From positions 5,293 through 69,292 of the forward strand of contig DASRIS010000119.1 of NCBI GenBank assembly GCA_035649895.1: a stretch of 64,000 bases of DNA. Reading direction: 5' to 3'. The DNA comes from DASSUC01 sp035649895 (GTDB taxonomy: Bacteria > Actinomycetota > Actinomycetes > Mycobacteriales > Micromonosporaceae). A program made the position numbers and the translations under genes. A model generated the notes under the pieces. That model did not search any database, was not told the DNA's origin, and saw only the letters and a program-made list of their open reading frames with translations. Shown here piece after piece: positions 54,624 to 63,060 of this stretch (positions are counted from its first letter, which is position 1; each line of letters starts with the position of its first letter).

Positions 54624-54654
54624 CTGGGTCAACCCAGGCTCAGCTGCGGGTCAA
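54624..54654. promoter_or_regulatory. Direct repeat GGGTCAA and CTGGGT/ACCCAG dyad
   Basis: GGGTCAA occurs at 54626-54632 and 54648-54654, 22 bases apart, on the same face of the helix. The first copy is part of the dyad CTGGGT-CA-ACCCAG (54624-54637). It lies 65-95 bases upstream of the DUF5987-like gene, in a 221 bp gap. On the minus strand the repeats read TTGACCC and could also serve as -35 elements. A regulator operator is likely. Confidence 0.45.
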
Positions 54655-54780
54655 GCTTTGCGACCGAGAAGACCTAGGCGGAGATAGCGTGCACAAATCT
54701 TCTAGATCGCGAACCAACCCACCGCCAAGAGCTATGTGGCGATGCGAGATAGTCGTCGCGGTGATGCGGTGGCTGACGCG

Positions 54781-55478
54781 TCAGCAGCGGACCATCACCT
54801 CGGCGAGGGTCTTGCGGCCCAGCTGCGGCACGTGGGCGTCGGGTGCGGGGTAACCGACCGGTAGGACCAGGTACGGCCGCTCCTCGGGCGGTCGCTCGCA
54901 GACCCTGTTGAGAAAGCGCATCGGGCTCGGCGTATGGGTCAGCGTGGCCAGGCCGGCGTAGTGCAACGCGGCGACCAGCAGCCCCACCGCGATGCCACCG
55001 ACTCCTTGACGTAGTACGGCTTGGGCGTGTGCGGCCCCTGGTGCACCTCGAACACCACGATCACCGCCGGCGCGACCTCCAGGAAGGGCTTGCGCCAGTC
55101 GGTGCCGAGTGGCGCCAGCGCGCCCAGCCACTGGGCGGGGGCCCGGTGGGAGTAGAACTCCCGCTCCTCAGCCTCGGCGGCCTCGCGGAGCCGTCGCTTG
55201 CGGGCCGGGCTGGTCACCACGACGAACCGCCACGGCTGTATGTTGGCCCCGCTCGGCGCGCTCGCGGCCGCCCGGATGGCCGCCTCGACGACCCCGTCCG
55301 GGATGGGCTCGGGCGAGAACTCCCGCACGGACCGACGTACCGCCATCCGGTCGGCGAACGACTGCGCCGCCCGCACCATGTCCATGGGCGGCATCCGCAC
55401 GTGGTTGAGCGGAGTCATGGAATACTGCACGGTCTCCACCAATGAGCGACCCCCTCGACCCAGGAGATATCGACTCAT
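54781..55478 (-). CDS. Nitroreductase-family flavoprotein, frameshifted as read
   Basis: Two overlapping frames together give one nitroreductase of about 232 aa. The first part has RRSVREFSPEPIPDGVVEAAIRAA and APSGANIQPWRFVVV (FMN-binding). The second has GLLVAALHYAGLATLTHTPSPM and ERPYLVLPVGYPA, the usual C-terminus. The break lies at about 54995, where GTGGC would need to be GTGGGC to continue ESVGIAVGLL. The error is in a G run and may be a sequencing or real mutation. The ATG at 55478 overlaps the stop of a small upstream frame. Family members use FMN and NAD(P)H to reduce or oxidise small aromatics. Confidence 0.8.
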
Positions 55479-55627
55479 TCATTGTTCGCGCCGCGCATCT
55501 CGCCGTCTTCTTCCTCATTGCCCAGCTCGTGCGCGTCCTCGAAAGAATGCCGGTGGCTCGGCCCGCTACTGAGGACCAGACCGGCTAGGTCCTGAGTCCA
55601 CTCAGGAGGTGTGAGCTCGTGGCACAT
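55475..55627 (-). CDS. Small acidic protein coupled to the nitroreductase
   Basis: This frame encodes a 50 aa acidic protein from the ATG at 55627 (72 aa if the TTG at 55693 is used). Its stop overlaps the nitroreductase start as ATGA, the coupling pattern of real gene pairs in this operon. Codon usage is less GC3-biased than that of its neighbours. The sequence has TPPEWTQDLAGLVLSSG and an acidic ELGNEEEDGEM tail. No good ribosome binding site is visible. It could be a small regulatory protein or a leader-type peptide. I do not recognise it. Confidence 0.4.
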   Translation of the reverse strand: MCHELTPPEWTQDLAGLVLSSGPSHRHSFEDAHELGNEEEDGEMRGANNE

Positions 55628-55747
55628 ACCGATCCGGGCCTGGCTGAGCGCGGGCTCCGGGCAGCTGGCGACCGCCATGCTGGTCGTGGTCAAGGACGAC
55701 CGGCTCGGGTAGCCGCGTGGCGGGCGTGGCCGGGCGGGCGGCGGCTG

Positions 55748-57220
55748 TCAGGGGCTGGTCGCCGCCGGCGCCAGCGTGGACAGGTCCACCAGGACCGTGG
55801 CCAGCCAGCGCCGCGGTGGCAGGGCCATCGCGCCCGCGCGCAGGGCCTGGAGCCGGCGCCGCCGGTCCGAGCGGGGCATCGCCAGGGCGGTGGCGATCGT
55901 GTCCGCCAGCTGCGCCGTGTCGAACGGGTCGACCAGCAGCGCCGCCCCACCAAGCTCCTCCGCCGCCCCGGTCTCCCGGGAGAGGATGACGGCCGCGTCC
56001 CGGTCGTTGACTGCCGCGCACTCCTTGGCCACGAGGTTCATCCCATCCCGGACCGGGTTGACCACCAGGACGTCGGCGCGGGCCATCAGGGCGATGCCCC
56101 GGTCGAAGTCGTTCACCGTCTCCACCCGGACGGGCGTCCACGCCGGCGTACCGAACCTGCGGTTGACCGCACGGGCGGCGGCCTGCACCTGGCGGGCGTA
56201 GCGCCGGTAGCTGTCCAGGCCGGCGCGGGAGGTGTAGGCGATCACGTGGTGGACCACGCGCCCGGCCTGTTCGGGGTGGGCGGCGAGGAACTCCCCGAAG
56301 CCGGTGATCCCCCGTACCGCGTTCTTGGCCGGCTCCATGCGCTCGACCCGGGCGACCAGGCGGCAGTCGCCCACCAGCGCGTCCAGCTCCCGCGCCGCCA
56401 AGCGCACCCGGGGGTGCCCGCACCGGTCCCGCAGGGCGGCCACGTCCACCCCGACGCGGTAGACCCGCACGGCCGCCTCCCCGGCCGGATGCCGCACCCG
56501 CCGCGTACGGTGGTCCACCTCGAGACCCAGCTCAGCGCAGCAGCGCAGGAAGCTGTCGGCCCAGCGGTTGGCCAGGAACGCCACCACGTCGGCGCCCAGC
56601 ATCCCCTCGACCAGCGCGCGGGCCGCGCCGGCGGGCAGCTGGCGGAACCGCTGCGGCTCCGCCCACGGACACATGGTGAAGTGCGCGATGCGTACGTCGG
56701 GGCGGCGTGCCCGCAGCATCGCGGGGGCCACCGCGAGATGGTAGTCCTGCAGCAGGACCACGGCCCCGGGAGCCGCCGTCTCGGCGCAGGCCGCGGCGAA
56801 CCGCTCGTTGACCCGCAGGTAGGCGGCCCAGTCCGCCCGGAACCCCGCGTCGTCACGCGGCCGCGCCTCGTCGAGGAGATGGTGGTGCAGGAACCACAGG
56901 ATCTGGGTGCCGACCGATGAGTAGTACGCCTCGTAGTCCCGGGGGTCGAGCTCCAGCCCGCGCACGGCCACCCGCCCCTCCGGCAGGTCGACCAGTGACA
57001 GCACCCCGCCGGCGTCCGCCCGGCGCGCCATCACCCGGTCGCCCTCGGTGCGGGCGGCGGCGACCCACACCCCGTCGCGGTCGGCGAGCACCGGCCCGAG
57101 TACGGCGATCAGGCCGCCCTCACCGCGGCGGGTGGTGATGCCGTTCTCAGTCAGCTCGAAGTCGACCGGACCCCGGTTCGACGCGATGACCAGCGGTGCC
57201 GTCGGCCGTTGGGGTGACAT
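55748..57220 (-). CDS. GT20-family glycosyltransferase (trehalose-phosphate synthase-like)
   Basis: This 490 aa protein belongs to glycosyltransferase family 20. Seen motifs are ASNRGPVDF and GEGGLIAVL at the N-terminus, LQDYHLAVAP, VARVERMEPAKN (with the Arg and Lys that hold the donor phosphates) and VRDGMNLVAKE. The loop HFTMCPWAEPQRF differs from the usual trehalose-phosphate synthase (IPFPTPE-like), which suggests another acceptor. A classic OtsA is possible but the context with a HAD protein, a transporter and a sugar-type epimerase points to a dedicated sugar pathway, as in validamycin-type pseudo-glycosyltransferases. It overlaps the end of the HAD gene by 74 bp. Confidence 0.85.
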   Translation of the reverse strand: MSPQRPTAPLVIASNRGPVDFELTENGITTRRGEGGLIAVLGPVLADRDGVWVAAARTEGDRVMARRADAGGVLSLVDLPEGRVAVRGLELDPRDYEAYYSSVGTQILWFLHHHLLDEARPRDDAGFRADWAAYLRVNERFAAACAETAAPGAVVLLQDYHLAVAPAMLRARRPDVRIAHFTMCPWAEPQRFRQLPAGAARALVEGMLGADVVAFLANRWADSFLRCCAELGLEVDHRTRRVRHPAGEAAVRVYRVGVDVAALRDRCGHPRVRLAARELDALVGDCRLVARVERMEPAKNAVRGITGFGEFLAAHPEQAGRVVHHVIAYTSRAGLDSYRRYARQVQAAARAVNRRFGTPAWTPVRVETVNDFDRGIALMARADVLVVNPVRDGMNLVAKECAAVNDRDAAVILSRETGAAEELGGAALLVDPFDTAQLADTIATALAMPRSDRRRRLQALRAGAMALPPRRWLATVLVDLSTLAPAATSP

Positions 57221-57938
57221 GTCGGGTCGGGTTCCCCTCGTCGGACGGGACGTGGCCCGGCACGCCGAGGCCCGTCAGCTGTTGGACCAGGCCCAGCCCC
57301 CGTGGGGCGGGGAAGGGGGGCGCGGGCGGCAGCAGAAGGACCGGGATGCCGGCGGCCAGGGCGCCGCTGTCCGCGCCGGGGTCGTCACCGACCATCAGCG
57401 CCTCCTCGGGGCGGACGCCGAGCGCCGCGCAGGCGATCCGGAACAGCTCCAGGTCCGGCTTGCACCGGCCGTGCTCGCACGACAGCGTCCAGGTGTCGAC
57501 GAACCGGTGCAGGTCCGCCCGCTGGAACGCCAGGCGGAGGTCCCACCCGCAGTTGCTGACCACCCCGATCCGGGCGCCCGCCGCCCGCAGGGCGGCCAGG
57601 GTCGTCGCAGTGTCCGGGTACGGGTGCCAGCGGGCTGGATCGGTGATGCAGTCGTGGAACGCCTCGGCGATCTCGATGGTCACCCCCGGTACCTCGGTGA
57701 CGGTGGCGACCCAGCCCTGCCGGTGCTCGTCCGCCGACAGGTCGCACCGCCGCCGGGTCCGGCGACCACGGTCCGTCTCGGCGTGGACGAGAATCCGGTC
57801 CACCAGCCGCTGCGCGGTGTCGGCGTCGAGCCGGCTGCCCCGCTCGCGCGCCCGCGCGGCGAGCCCGGCCCCGTCCACCACCCGGGTGTGGTCGAAGAGC
57901 GTGGCGGAGAAGTCGAACAGGACGGCTGTGGGGCTCAT
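57147..57938 (-). CDS. HAD-superfamily hydrolase
   Basis: This 263 aa protein has the HAD motifs VLFDFSATLFD (motif I), VVSNCGW (motif II), a Lys in GRCKPDLELF (motif III) and MVGDDPGADSGAL (motif IV). In motif I the second Asp (general acid) is replaced by Ser, as in dehalogenase-like or altered HADs, so phosphatase activity is less certain. The ATG at 57938 has GAGAGGGAG upstream. The last 25 residues overlap the GT20 gene, which may mean the true stop region evolved by extension. With the GT20 enzyme it could dephosphorylate a sugar product. Confidence 0.8.
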   Translation of the reverse strand: MSPTAVLFDFSATLFDHTRVVDGAGLAARARERGSRLDADTAQRLVDRILVHAETDRGRRTRRRCDLSADEHRQGWVATVTEVPGVTIEIAEAFHDCITDPARWHPYPDTATTLAALRAAGARIGVVSNCGWDLRLAFQRADLHRFVDTWTLSCEHGRCKPDLELFRIACAALGVRPEEALMVGDDPGADSGALAAGIPVLLLPPAPPFPAPRGLGLVQQLTGLGVPGHVPSDEGNPTRHVTPTADGTAGHRVEPGSGRLRAD

Positions 57939-57968
57939 TGCGCGCACTCCCTCTCCGGCGCTTGGTGC

Positions 57969-59234
57969 TCATCGGACCGGTTCCATGCTGCGCGGCGCGT
58001 GCGCCGTTGGCACGGCCCTGGCGGCCGGGCCGGGCCGGCCGCGTAGCAGCACCAGCGCGGCGGCGCCGAAGGTGAGCAGGGCCGCGCCGGCCCCTAGGCC
58101 GGCTGGCCCGGCGGACGCCAGCAGCGGCGCCGCCGACAGCGTGCCGGCGGTGGCCGCCGCGCCCATCGCGACCTCGCCGATGGCCTCGCCGAGATGCCTC
58201 CGGCCGGCCGGCAGCCCGGTAAGCAGCAGCATGGTCCCGCCAACCAGCTGCACGTTCCAGGCCGCGCCGAGCACCACCAGCAGTACCGCCACGGTGTGGC
58301 CGGCGTCCGGCCGCTCGGCCAGCAGGCCGGCGCCGAGGGCGGCCACGGCTGACACCCCGGCCCCGGCGGCTGCGACGTGCGGCACCGGGAGGCGGCTGCA
58401 GAGCCAGCCCGACACCGGCGAGAACCCGAACATCGCCGCGACGTGGAGGCTGACCAGCAGGCCGACGGCGGACAGGCCCCAGCCGTGGTGGTGCAGGGCG
58501 GGCGGCGCCACCGCCATCATCGTCACCATCGTGGCGTTGGCCACGCCGAGCAGCGCCGGGGCGGCCAGCGGTAGCCGCCGGGGCGGATGGTCGGCGGCCG
58601 GGTCGGACGGGTCCGCCGCACCGGCCGGGGCCCCTGCCGGCATGCGCCGGGCCGCAGGCAGCCCGAGCACGAGCACCGCCGCCAGCGCGAACGCCGGCAC
58701 CGCGAGGGCGTACAGGCCGGCGGACGCGGGCAGGCCGGCGCCCTCGGCCAGCCGGCCGGCCGGTGCGAGCAGGTTGGGGCCGAGGACGGCCCCGACGGAT
58801 GCGGCAGCCAGGGCGGTGGCCACCGCGCGGGTCGCCGCCGGTACGGCGCCGCCGACCAGGTCTGCGGCGGCGTACCGGCCGAACATCACGGCCGTGTTGC
58901 CGGCGCCCAGCAGGGCGTTGCCGACGAGCACCGGGCCGAGCACCCGCTGGTACGCGCCCACGAGCACCACGAGCGCGCCGGCGACCGCGACGAGCAGGCC
59001 CAGGAGCAGGCCGGCGCGGCGGCTGCGGCGGCTCATGACGATGCTGACCGGCGGGACCGCCACCGTGGCGCCGAGCACCACCGCGCCCAGCGGCAGCACC
59101 ACGGTGGTCGGGTCGCCGCTGACGTCGGCCGCCAACAGGCCGCCGGCGGTCCCGCCCGCGGCCATGCCCACGGCCGCCACGGCCTGCGCGGCGTAGAGCA
59201 GGCGTACGGAGCGCGGCACGGCGGGGCGGGTCAT
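57969..59234 (-). CDS. MFS-type transporter
   Basis: This 421 aa protein has about twelve membrane helices with the small-residue-rich pattern of the major facilitator superfamily. The cytoplasmic loop between helices 2 and 3 (SIVMSRRSRRAGLLLG) resembles the MFS A-motif. The central loop is Pro/Ala rich (about residues 200-225). The ATG at 59234 overlaps the stop of the epimerase gene. It may export the product of the sugar block or of the enediyne pathway. A substrate cannot be assigned. Confidence 0.85.
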   Translation of the reverse strand: MTRPAVPRSVRLLYAAQAVAAVGMAAGGTAGGLLAADVSGDPTTVVLPLGAVVLGATVAVPPVSIVMSRRSRRAGLLLGLLVAVAGALVVLVGAYQRVLGPVLVGNALLGAGNTAVMFGRYAAADLVGGAVPAATRAVATALAAASVGAVLGPNLLAPAGRLAEGAGLPASAGLYALAVPAFALAAVLVLGLPAARRMPAGAPAGAADPSDPAADHPPRRLPLAAPALLGVANATMVTMMAVAPPALHHHGWGLSAVGLLVSLHVAAMFGFSPVSGWLCSRLPVPHVAAAGAGVSAVAALGAGLLAERPDAGHTVAVLLVVLGAAWNVQLVGGTMLLLTGLPAGRRHLGEAIGEVAMGAAATAGTLSAAPLLASAGPAGLGAGAALLTFGAAALVLLRGRPGPAARAVPTAHAPRSMEPVR

Positions 59235-60622
59235 CGACTGATGGCGATCTGCTGGGAAGTGTCCAGTTTGGACACCGGGGCCGGCGCGGGGCGGGTGAAC
59301 CGGCGGAACACGTCGTCCATACGGAGGTGCTCGGCGGTCAACCGGTCGCGGTGGGGCCGGGTGATGCGCACGATCCGGTCCACCACGGCGAACGGGGCCG
59401 CCCGCACGGTCTGCACGAACAGGTCCCAGGCCGCCGCCGAGAAGATCTGGCGTACGCCGGCCTCGTCACCGGCGACGCACCGCTCCTCCAGGTCGGGCAG
59501 CCGACGCGTCAGGTCCGGTGCCGGCACGGGGCGGACCGGCACCACGTCGACTGCCGGGCGGGACGACTCCGCGTCGGGCGCCTCCATCGCGTTGATCAGC
59601 GGGCTCACCTCGCCGGCCAGCAGCGGGTCGTAGAGACCCGGATAGGGTGCCTGCTCGTACCCGGGCTCATGGCCGGCGACGTACAGCGCCGCGGCGCCGC
59701 CGGCCTCGGCGGTCACGCCGAGCGCCAGGTCGAGCAGGCTGACCGGCCAGCCCAGGTCGCGGATCATGCACAGCCGCAGCACGGGCCGCGCCGCCTCCAC
59801 CAGGGCGGTGAGCATGAGCTGCGCCGACTCCACAGCAGACTGGGCATAGAACAGCGTGTCCGGCGAGTGCAGCCGGACCACGTCCCCAGCCCGGCACCAG
59901 CGGCGGAACCGGTCCAGAGCGATCGAGTTGTCGACCACGTGGGTGAACCGGACACCGCTGCACGCCACACGCCCGTGCGCCGCCACCTGGCCCAGCACCC
60001 ACTCGCCCATCCGCTTCGACCCGGCGTAGACCTCCGGGGTCCACGGCCGCATGGCCTTGCCTGTCGACGCGTACACCAGGCGCTCCACACCAGCGTGCTC
60101 GGCCGCCTCGGCGACGTTGCGGGTGCCCAGCACGTTGGTGTGGACGGTACGCACGACCTCCCGCTCGGCCAGCCCGGGACTGCGCTGGGCGGCCAGGTGG
60201 AAGACCGCGTCCGGACGGTGCTCGCGCATCAGCGCCTCGACCGCCCGCCGGTCGCGCACGTCCAGCCGCAGGTACCGTACGCCCGGGACCTCCCGCTCGG
60301 CCGGGGTGACGGAGGCGCTGACCAGCTGGGCGGGGTCCAGCGCGGCGAGCTGGTCCAGCAGGGCCGCGCCGAGGCAGCCGCTGCCCCCGGTGACCATGAT
60401 GCGCCGGCCGGCCACCGCCGCCCGTACCGCGTCCCGGGGTACCGGGATGGTGCGCTCTCGGATGTCGAGGTAGCGCTGCAGCTCCTTGCCGCTGTCGGGG
60501 CGGGCGCTGCGCAGCCACGCGGTCAGCTCGACCAGCCGCCGCCGGGCCGCTGGGGAGAGCTCCTGCTGCCCGGGCGGGACGTCTCGCGCCATGAGCTGCA
60601 GAACCTCGTCCGTCACCGACAT
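59231..60622 (-). CDS. CapD-like NAD-dependent epimerase/dehydratase
   Basis: This 463 aa protein has an extended SDR domain of the polysaccharide biosynthesis CapD type. The NAD motif is VTGGSGCLGAALLD (about residues 94-108), followed by LDVRDRRAVE, FHLAAQ and the catalytic YAGSK segment preceded by STGKAMRP. The first 85 residues are helical and not part of the SDR core. It probably modifies a nucleotide sugar or another polyol substrate. The ATG at 60622 has GGAGGT upstream. It is the first gene of the block GT20-HAD-MFS-epimerase. Confidence 0.85.
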   Translation of the reverse strand: MSVTDEVLQLMARDVPPGQQELSPAARRRLVELTAWLRSARPDSGKELQRYLDIRERTIPVPRDAVRAAVAGRRIMVTGGSGCLGAALLDQLAALDPAQLVSASVTPAEREVPGVRYLRLDVRDRRAVEALMREHRPDAVFHLAAQRSPGLAEREVVRTVHTNVLGTRNVAEAAEHAGVERLVYASTGKAMRPWTPEVYAGSKRMGEWVLGQVAAHGRVACSGVRFTHVVDNSIALDRFRRWCRAGDVVRLHSPDTLFYAQSAVESAQLMLTALVEAARPVLRLCMIRDLGWPVSLLDLALGVTAEAGGAAALYVAGHEPGYEQAPYPGLYDPLLAGEVSPLINAMEAPDAESSRPAVDVVPVRPVPAPDLTRRLPDLEERCVAGDEAGVRQIFSAAAWDLFVQTVRAAPFAVVDRIVRITRPHRDRLTAEHLRMDDVFRRFTRPAPAPVSKLDTSQQIAISR

Positions 60623-60924
60623 CGCAGACCTCCGTTCGTGGCGGGGACCGGCTCGAAAGACGGGCGGGCGTAGCGCCGGAGACAGTCGCCACAGCCGGGC
60701 GACTGTCTCCGGCTCGCTGCTGCGGGGAATGGGCAACCCGACGGCATTCCGGAGAACGTGGTGCGGTTGAGGAACGGGCACGTCAAACGCGTTCTCGCGG
60801 CGGCTTCGTGGATCGGCCGCCCACACCACCGGTCGACCGTGACCTCCTCTTCCGTCAGCCTGTCGGTCAGCCAGCCGGTGTTGAAGGCCGCCGCGTTCCA
60901 GAACGAGGCGGCGAGGTGAGCCAC
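60613..60924 (-). CDS. Possible small Cys-containing protein
   Basis: This 103-residue frame overlaps the epimerase start by 10 bp, and the epimerase ribosome binding site lies within it. It has several Cys (RWCGRP, LTCPF, SGCPF, GCGDC) and a coherent start (HLAASFWNAAAFNTGWLTDR). The start is GTG with no ribosome binding site, and I recognise no family, so it may be a chance frame. The overlap arrangement and composition are the only support. Confidence 0.3.
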   Translation of the reverse strand: MAHLAASFWNAAAFNTGWLTDRLTEEEVTVDRWCGRPIHEAAARTRLTCPFLNRTTFSGMPSGCPFPAAASRRQSPGCGDCLRRYARPSFEPVPATNGGLRCR

Positions 60925-61265
60925 ACAGAGTTTGTCGGAGGCGGTTGCCTGGCGCCGGTATCGACGCCGAGGATGGTACGAGCATGGTAGTAGATGGCGA
61001 TCTTACTGTCCACTATGGAGAAGCAAGGCCGATGTGGTGGCCGCCACATACGAACCGCTGCGCGACGGCCGTAACCCACGGTTACCCGCTCCCACCCGCC
61101 GATGGCCCGCTACGGCTGCTCCCGGTCTGTACCAGACCCGCCGCCCACCGCCCGAGCCCATGATCGCCATGACCTCAGGAAGCCATGGCGATCATGGTGA
61201 ACGTAGTCGATGGCCTGCCGGACGTGTCATGCTGCACGGACCTGACTGGATCGAGGAGTGTGGCA
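60623..61265. other. Divergent intergenic region
   Basis: The two flanking genes are transcribed away from each other. Apart from the small frame at 60613-60924, no gene is supported. A less GC-rich stretch around 60965-61030 is the likely promoter region for both directions. No clear dyad is seen. Confidence 0.4.
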
Positions 61266-62447
61266 GTGTCAGCTGGCGAAGCGGTGCGGGCGGCGCCCGC
61301 GAGACAGTCGTTGCGCCCACTGCGGATCGGCCTGACGCTCACCACCATCCTGGCGCTGCTGTTCGGCGTGCCGTGGTGGACGTTGCTCGTCGCCGACGCG
61401 CAGTGGCCGGCTGGTGTCGTCGCCGTGGGCACGGTCGTGTTCTGCGCTGCGCTGGTCGCGTTGCCCGTGCTCATGCACCTCGGCCACGGCCGCCGCCGGT
61501 TGGACTGGGCGGCCGTCGCCGGCGACAGCCTCCTCGGCGTGGTCTGGGTGCTCTTCGCCTGGGCGCTGCTCGGGAACGTGCTGCGGTTCTCCCTCGTGGT
61601 CGCCGGCGTCGCCGACCCCGTCCGGTCCCGGGTCGTCGCGGCCGCGGTCGCCGCGGTGTCGCTCGTGCTGGTGCTCTGGGGGTACGTCGAGGCGGTCCGG
61701 GTGCCCCGCACCAGGCGGGTCGAGGTAACGGTTCCCCGGCTGGGTCCCGGCCTGGACGGTGTCCGCGTCGTCGTGCTGACGGACACGCACTACGGTCCGA
61801 TGAACCGGGCCCGCTGGTCGGCTGAGGTCGTCGCGGCCGTCAACCGGCTCGACCCTGACATCGTGTGCCACACCGGCGACATCGCCGACGGCAGCGTGGC
61901 GGCACGGCGCGAGCAGGCCGCACCGCTCGGCGCCGTCCGGGCCCGGCTGGCCAGGACCTACGTCACCGGAAACCACGAGTACTTCGGCGAGGCCCAGGGC
62001 TGGCTCGACCACATCCGCGACCTCGGCTGGGATGCGCTGCACAACCGGCACATCGTCGTGGAGCGCAACGGCTCCCGACTCGTCGTGGCCGGAGTCGACG
62101 ATGCCACCGCCGCGTCCTCCGGGCGCCCCGGCCACCGGGCCGACCACGCCATGGCGCTAGCCGGCGCCGACCCGGACCTGCCCGTACTGCTGCTCGCCCA
62201 CCAGCCGAAGCAGGTCGACGCGGCAGTGGCGTACGGCGTCGACCTGCAGATCTCCGGGCACACCCACGGCGGGCAGATCTGGCCGTTCCACCTCCTGGTG
62301 CGCCTCGACCAGCCGACGGTCAGCGGCCTCAGCCGGCACGGTGACCGGACCCAGCTCTACACGAGCCGGGGTACCGGCTTCTGGGGCCCACCGCTGAGGA
62401 TCTTCGCACCGAGCGAGATCACGGTACTCACGCTGCGGGCGGCGTAG
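61266..62447 (+). CDS. Membrane-anchored calcineurin-like phosphoesterase
   Basis: This 393 aa protein has four N-terminal membrane helices (about residues 15-145) and a C-terminal metallophosphoesterase domain. The metal ligands are in VLTDTHYGP, HTGDIADG, VTGNHEYF and ISGHTHGGQIWP. Such YkuE-like enzymes act on phosphate esters at the membrane. GTG at 61266 is chosen because GAGGAG lies 7 bases upstream; the GTG at 61260 is too close. It is a single gene, probably a housekeeping flank of the cluster. Confidence 0.9.
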   Translation: MSAGEAVRAAPARQSLRPLRIGLTLTTILALLFGVPWWTLLVADAQWPAGVVAVGTVVFCAALVALPVLMHLGHGRRRLDWAAVAGDSLLGVVWVLFAWALLGNVLRFSLVVAGVADPVRSRVVAAAVAAVSLVLVLWGYVEAVRVPRTRRVEVTVPRLGPGLDGVRVVVLTDTHYGPMNRARWSAEVVAAVNRLDPDIVCHTGDIADGSVAARREQAAPLGAVRARLARTYVTGNHEYFGEAQGWLDHIRDLGWDALHNRHIVVERNGSRLVVAGVDDATAASSGRPGHRADHAMALAGADPDLPVLLLAHQPKQVDAAVAYGVDLQISGHTHGGQIWPFHLLVRLDQPTVSGLSRHGDRTQLYTSRGTGFWGPPLRIFAPSEITVLTLRAA

Positions 62448-62588
62448 CCCGGCGGCTTGCACCATCACATCGGTGGAGGCAGGCTTGGGACACTCCTCGG
62501 CCAGGAGACGGCGCCATACCTGAGGCCACGTCCGTCCTCCCGGAACCGACCGCCGAGCGCCCACCGGCCTTATGAATTCACTGGCTTG

Positions 62589-63060
62589 ATGAGGGGTGGG
62601 TTGCTGCCCGATCCGCGGACCCGCCTCTTCCTCATCGCCTTGGCCTTCCTGCAAGGGGGACAGGCCACCAACGTCCTGCACGCCATGGAGAAGCTCGCCG
62701 AGAAACTGGCGGAACCGGCGAACGTACGCGGCGGCCAGCGACGCGGAACTGCGGACCGGACTGGTACACGCCTTCACATCCCTGTTCACGGGCGAAGGGC
62801 CACAGGGCGGATTCCGCGAGGCGCTCTTCCGCTGGCTGGATGCGGCGGCCGAGGACCCCGTGTACGAGGATCTGATCACCGACCTGATGGTCCGCGCTGG
62901 CAGGACCGGCCAAGGCGCCAGCAGCCGCTTCGCCCGCATGTCCGACCTGCTGTACGACTGGCAGCCGTTGGCTCGCGACGCGGAGGCACCGGCGGCCCGC
63001 GACATGCGTGACCGACTCAACGAGCGACTGCACCGCGCGAACCCGCTGGTCGCCGCATGA
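62589..63060 (+). pseudogene. Helical protein of a Pycsar-linked cassette, frameshifted
   Basis: Two frames together give about 155 residues: LPDPRTRLFLIALAFLQGG...LAEKLAEPAN in one, and YAAASDAELRTGLVHAFTSLF to the end in the next. The shift falls near 62725, and one extra base explains it. The protein looks all-helical and I do not recognise it. Its stop overlaps the next start as ATGA, so it belongs to the same operon as the truncated Pycsar-type effector at 63727. No clear ribosome binding site is seen for the ATG at 62589. Confidence 0.5.
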
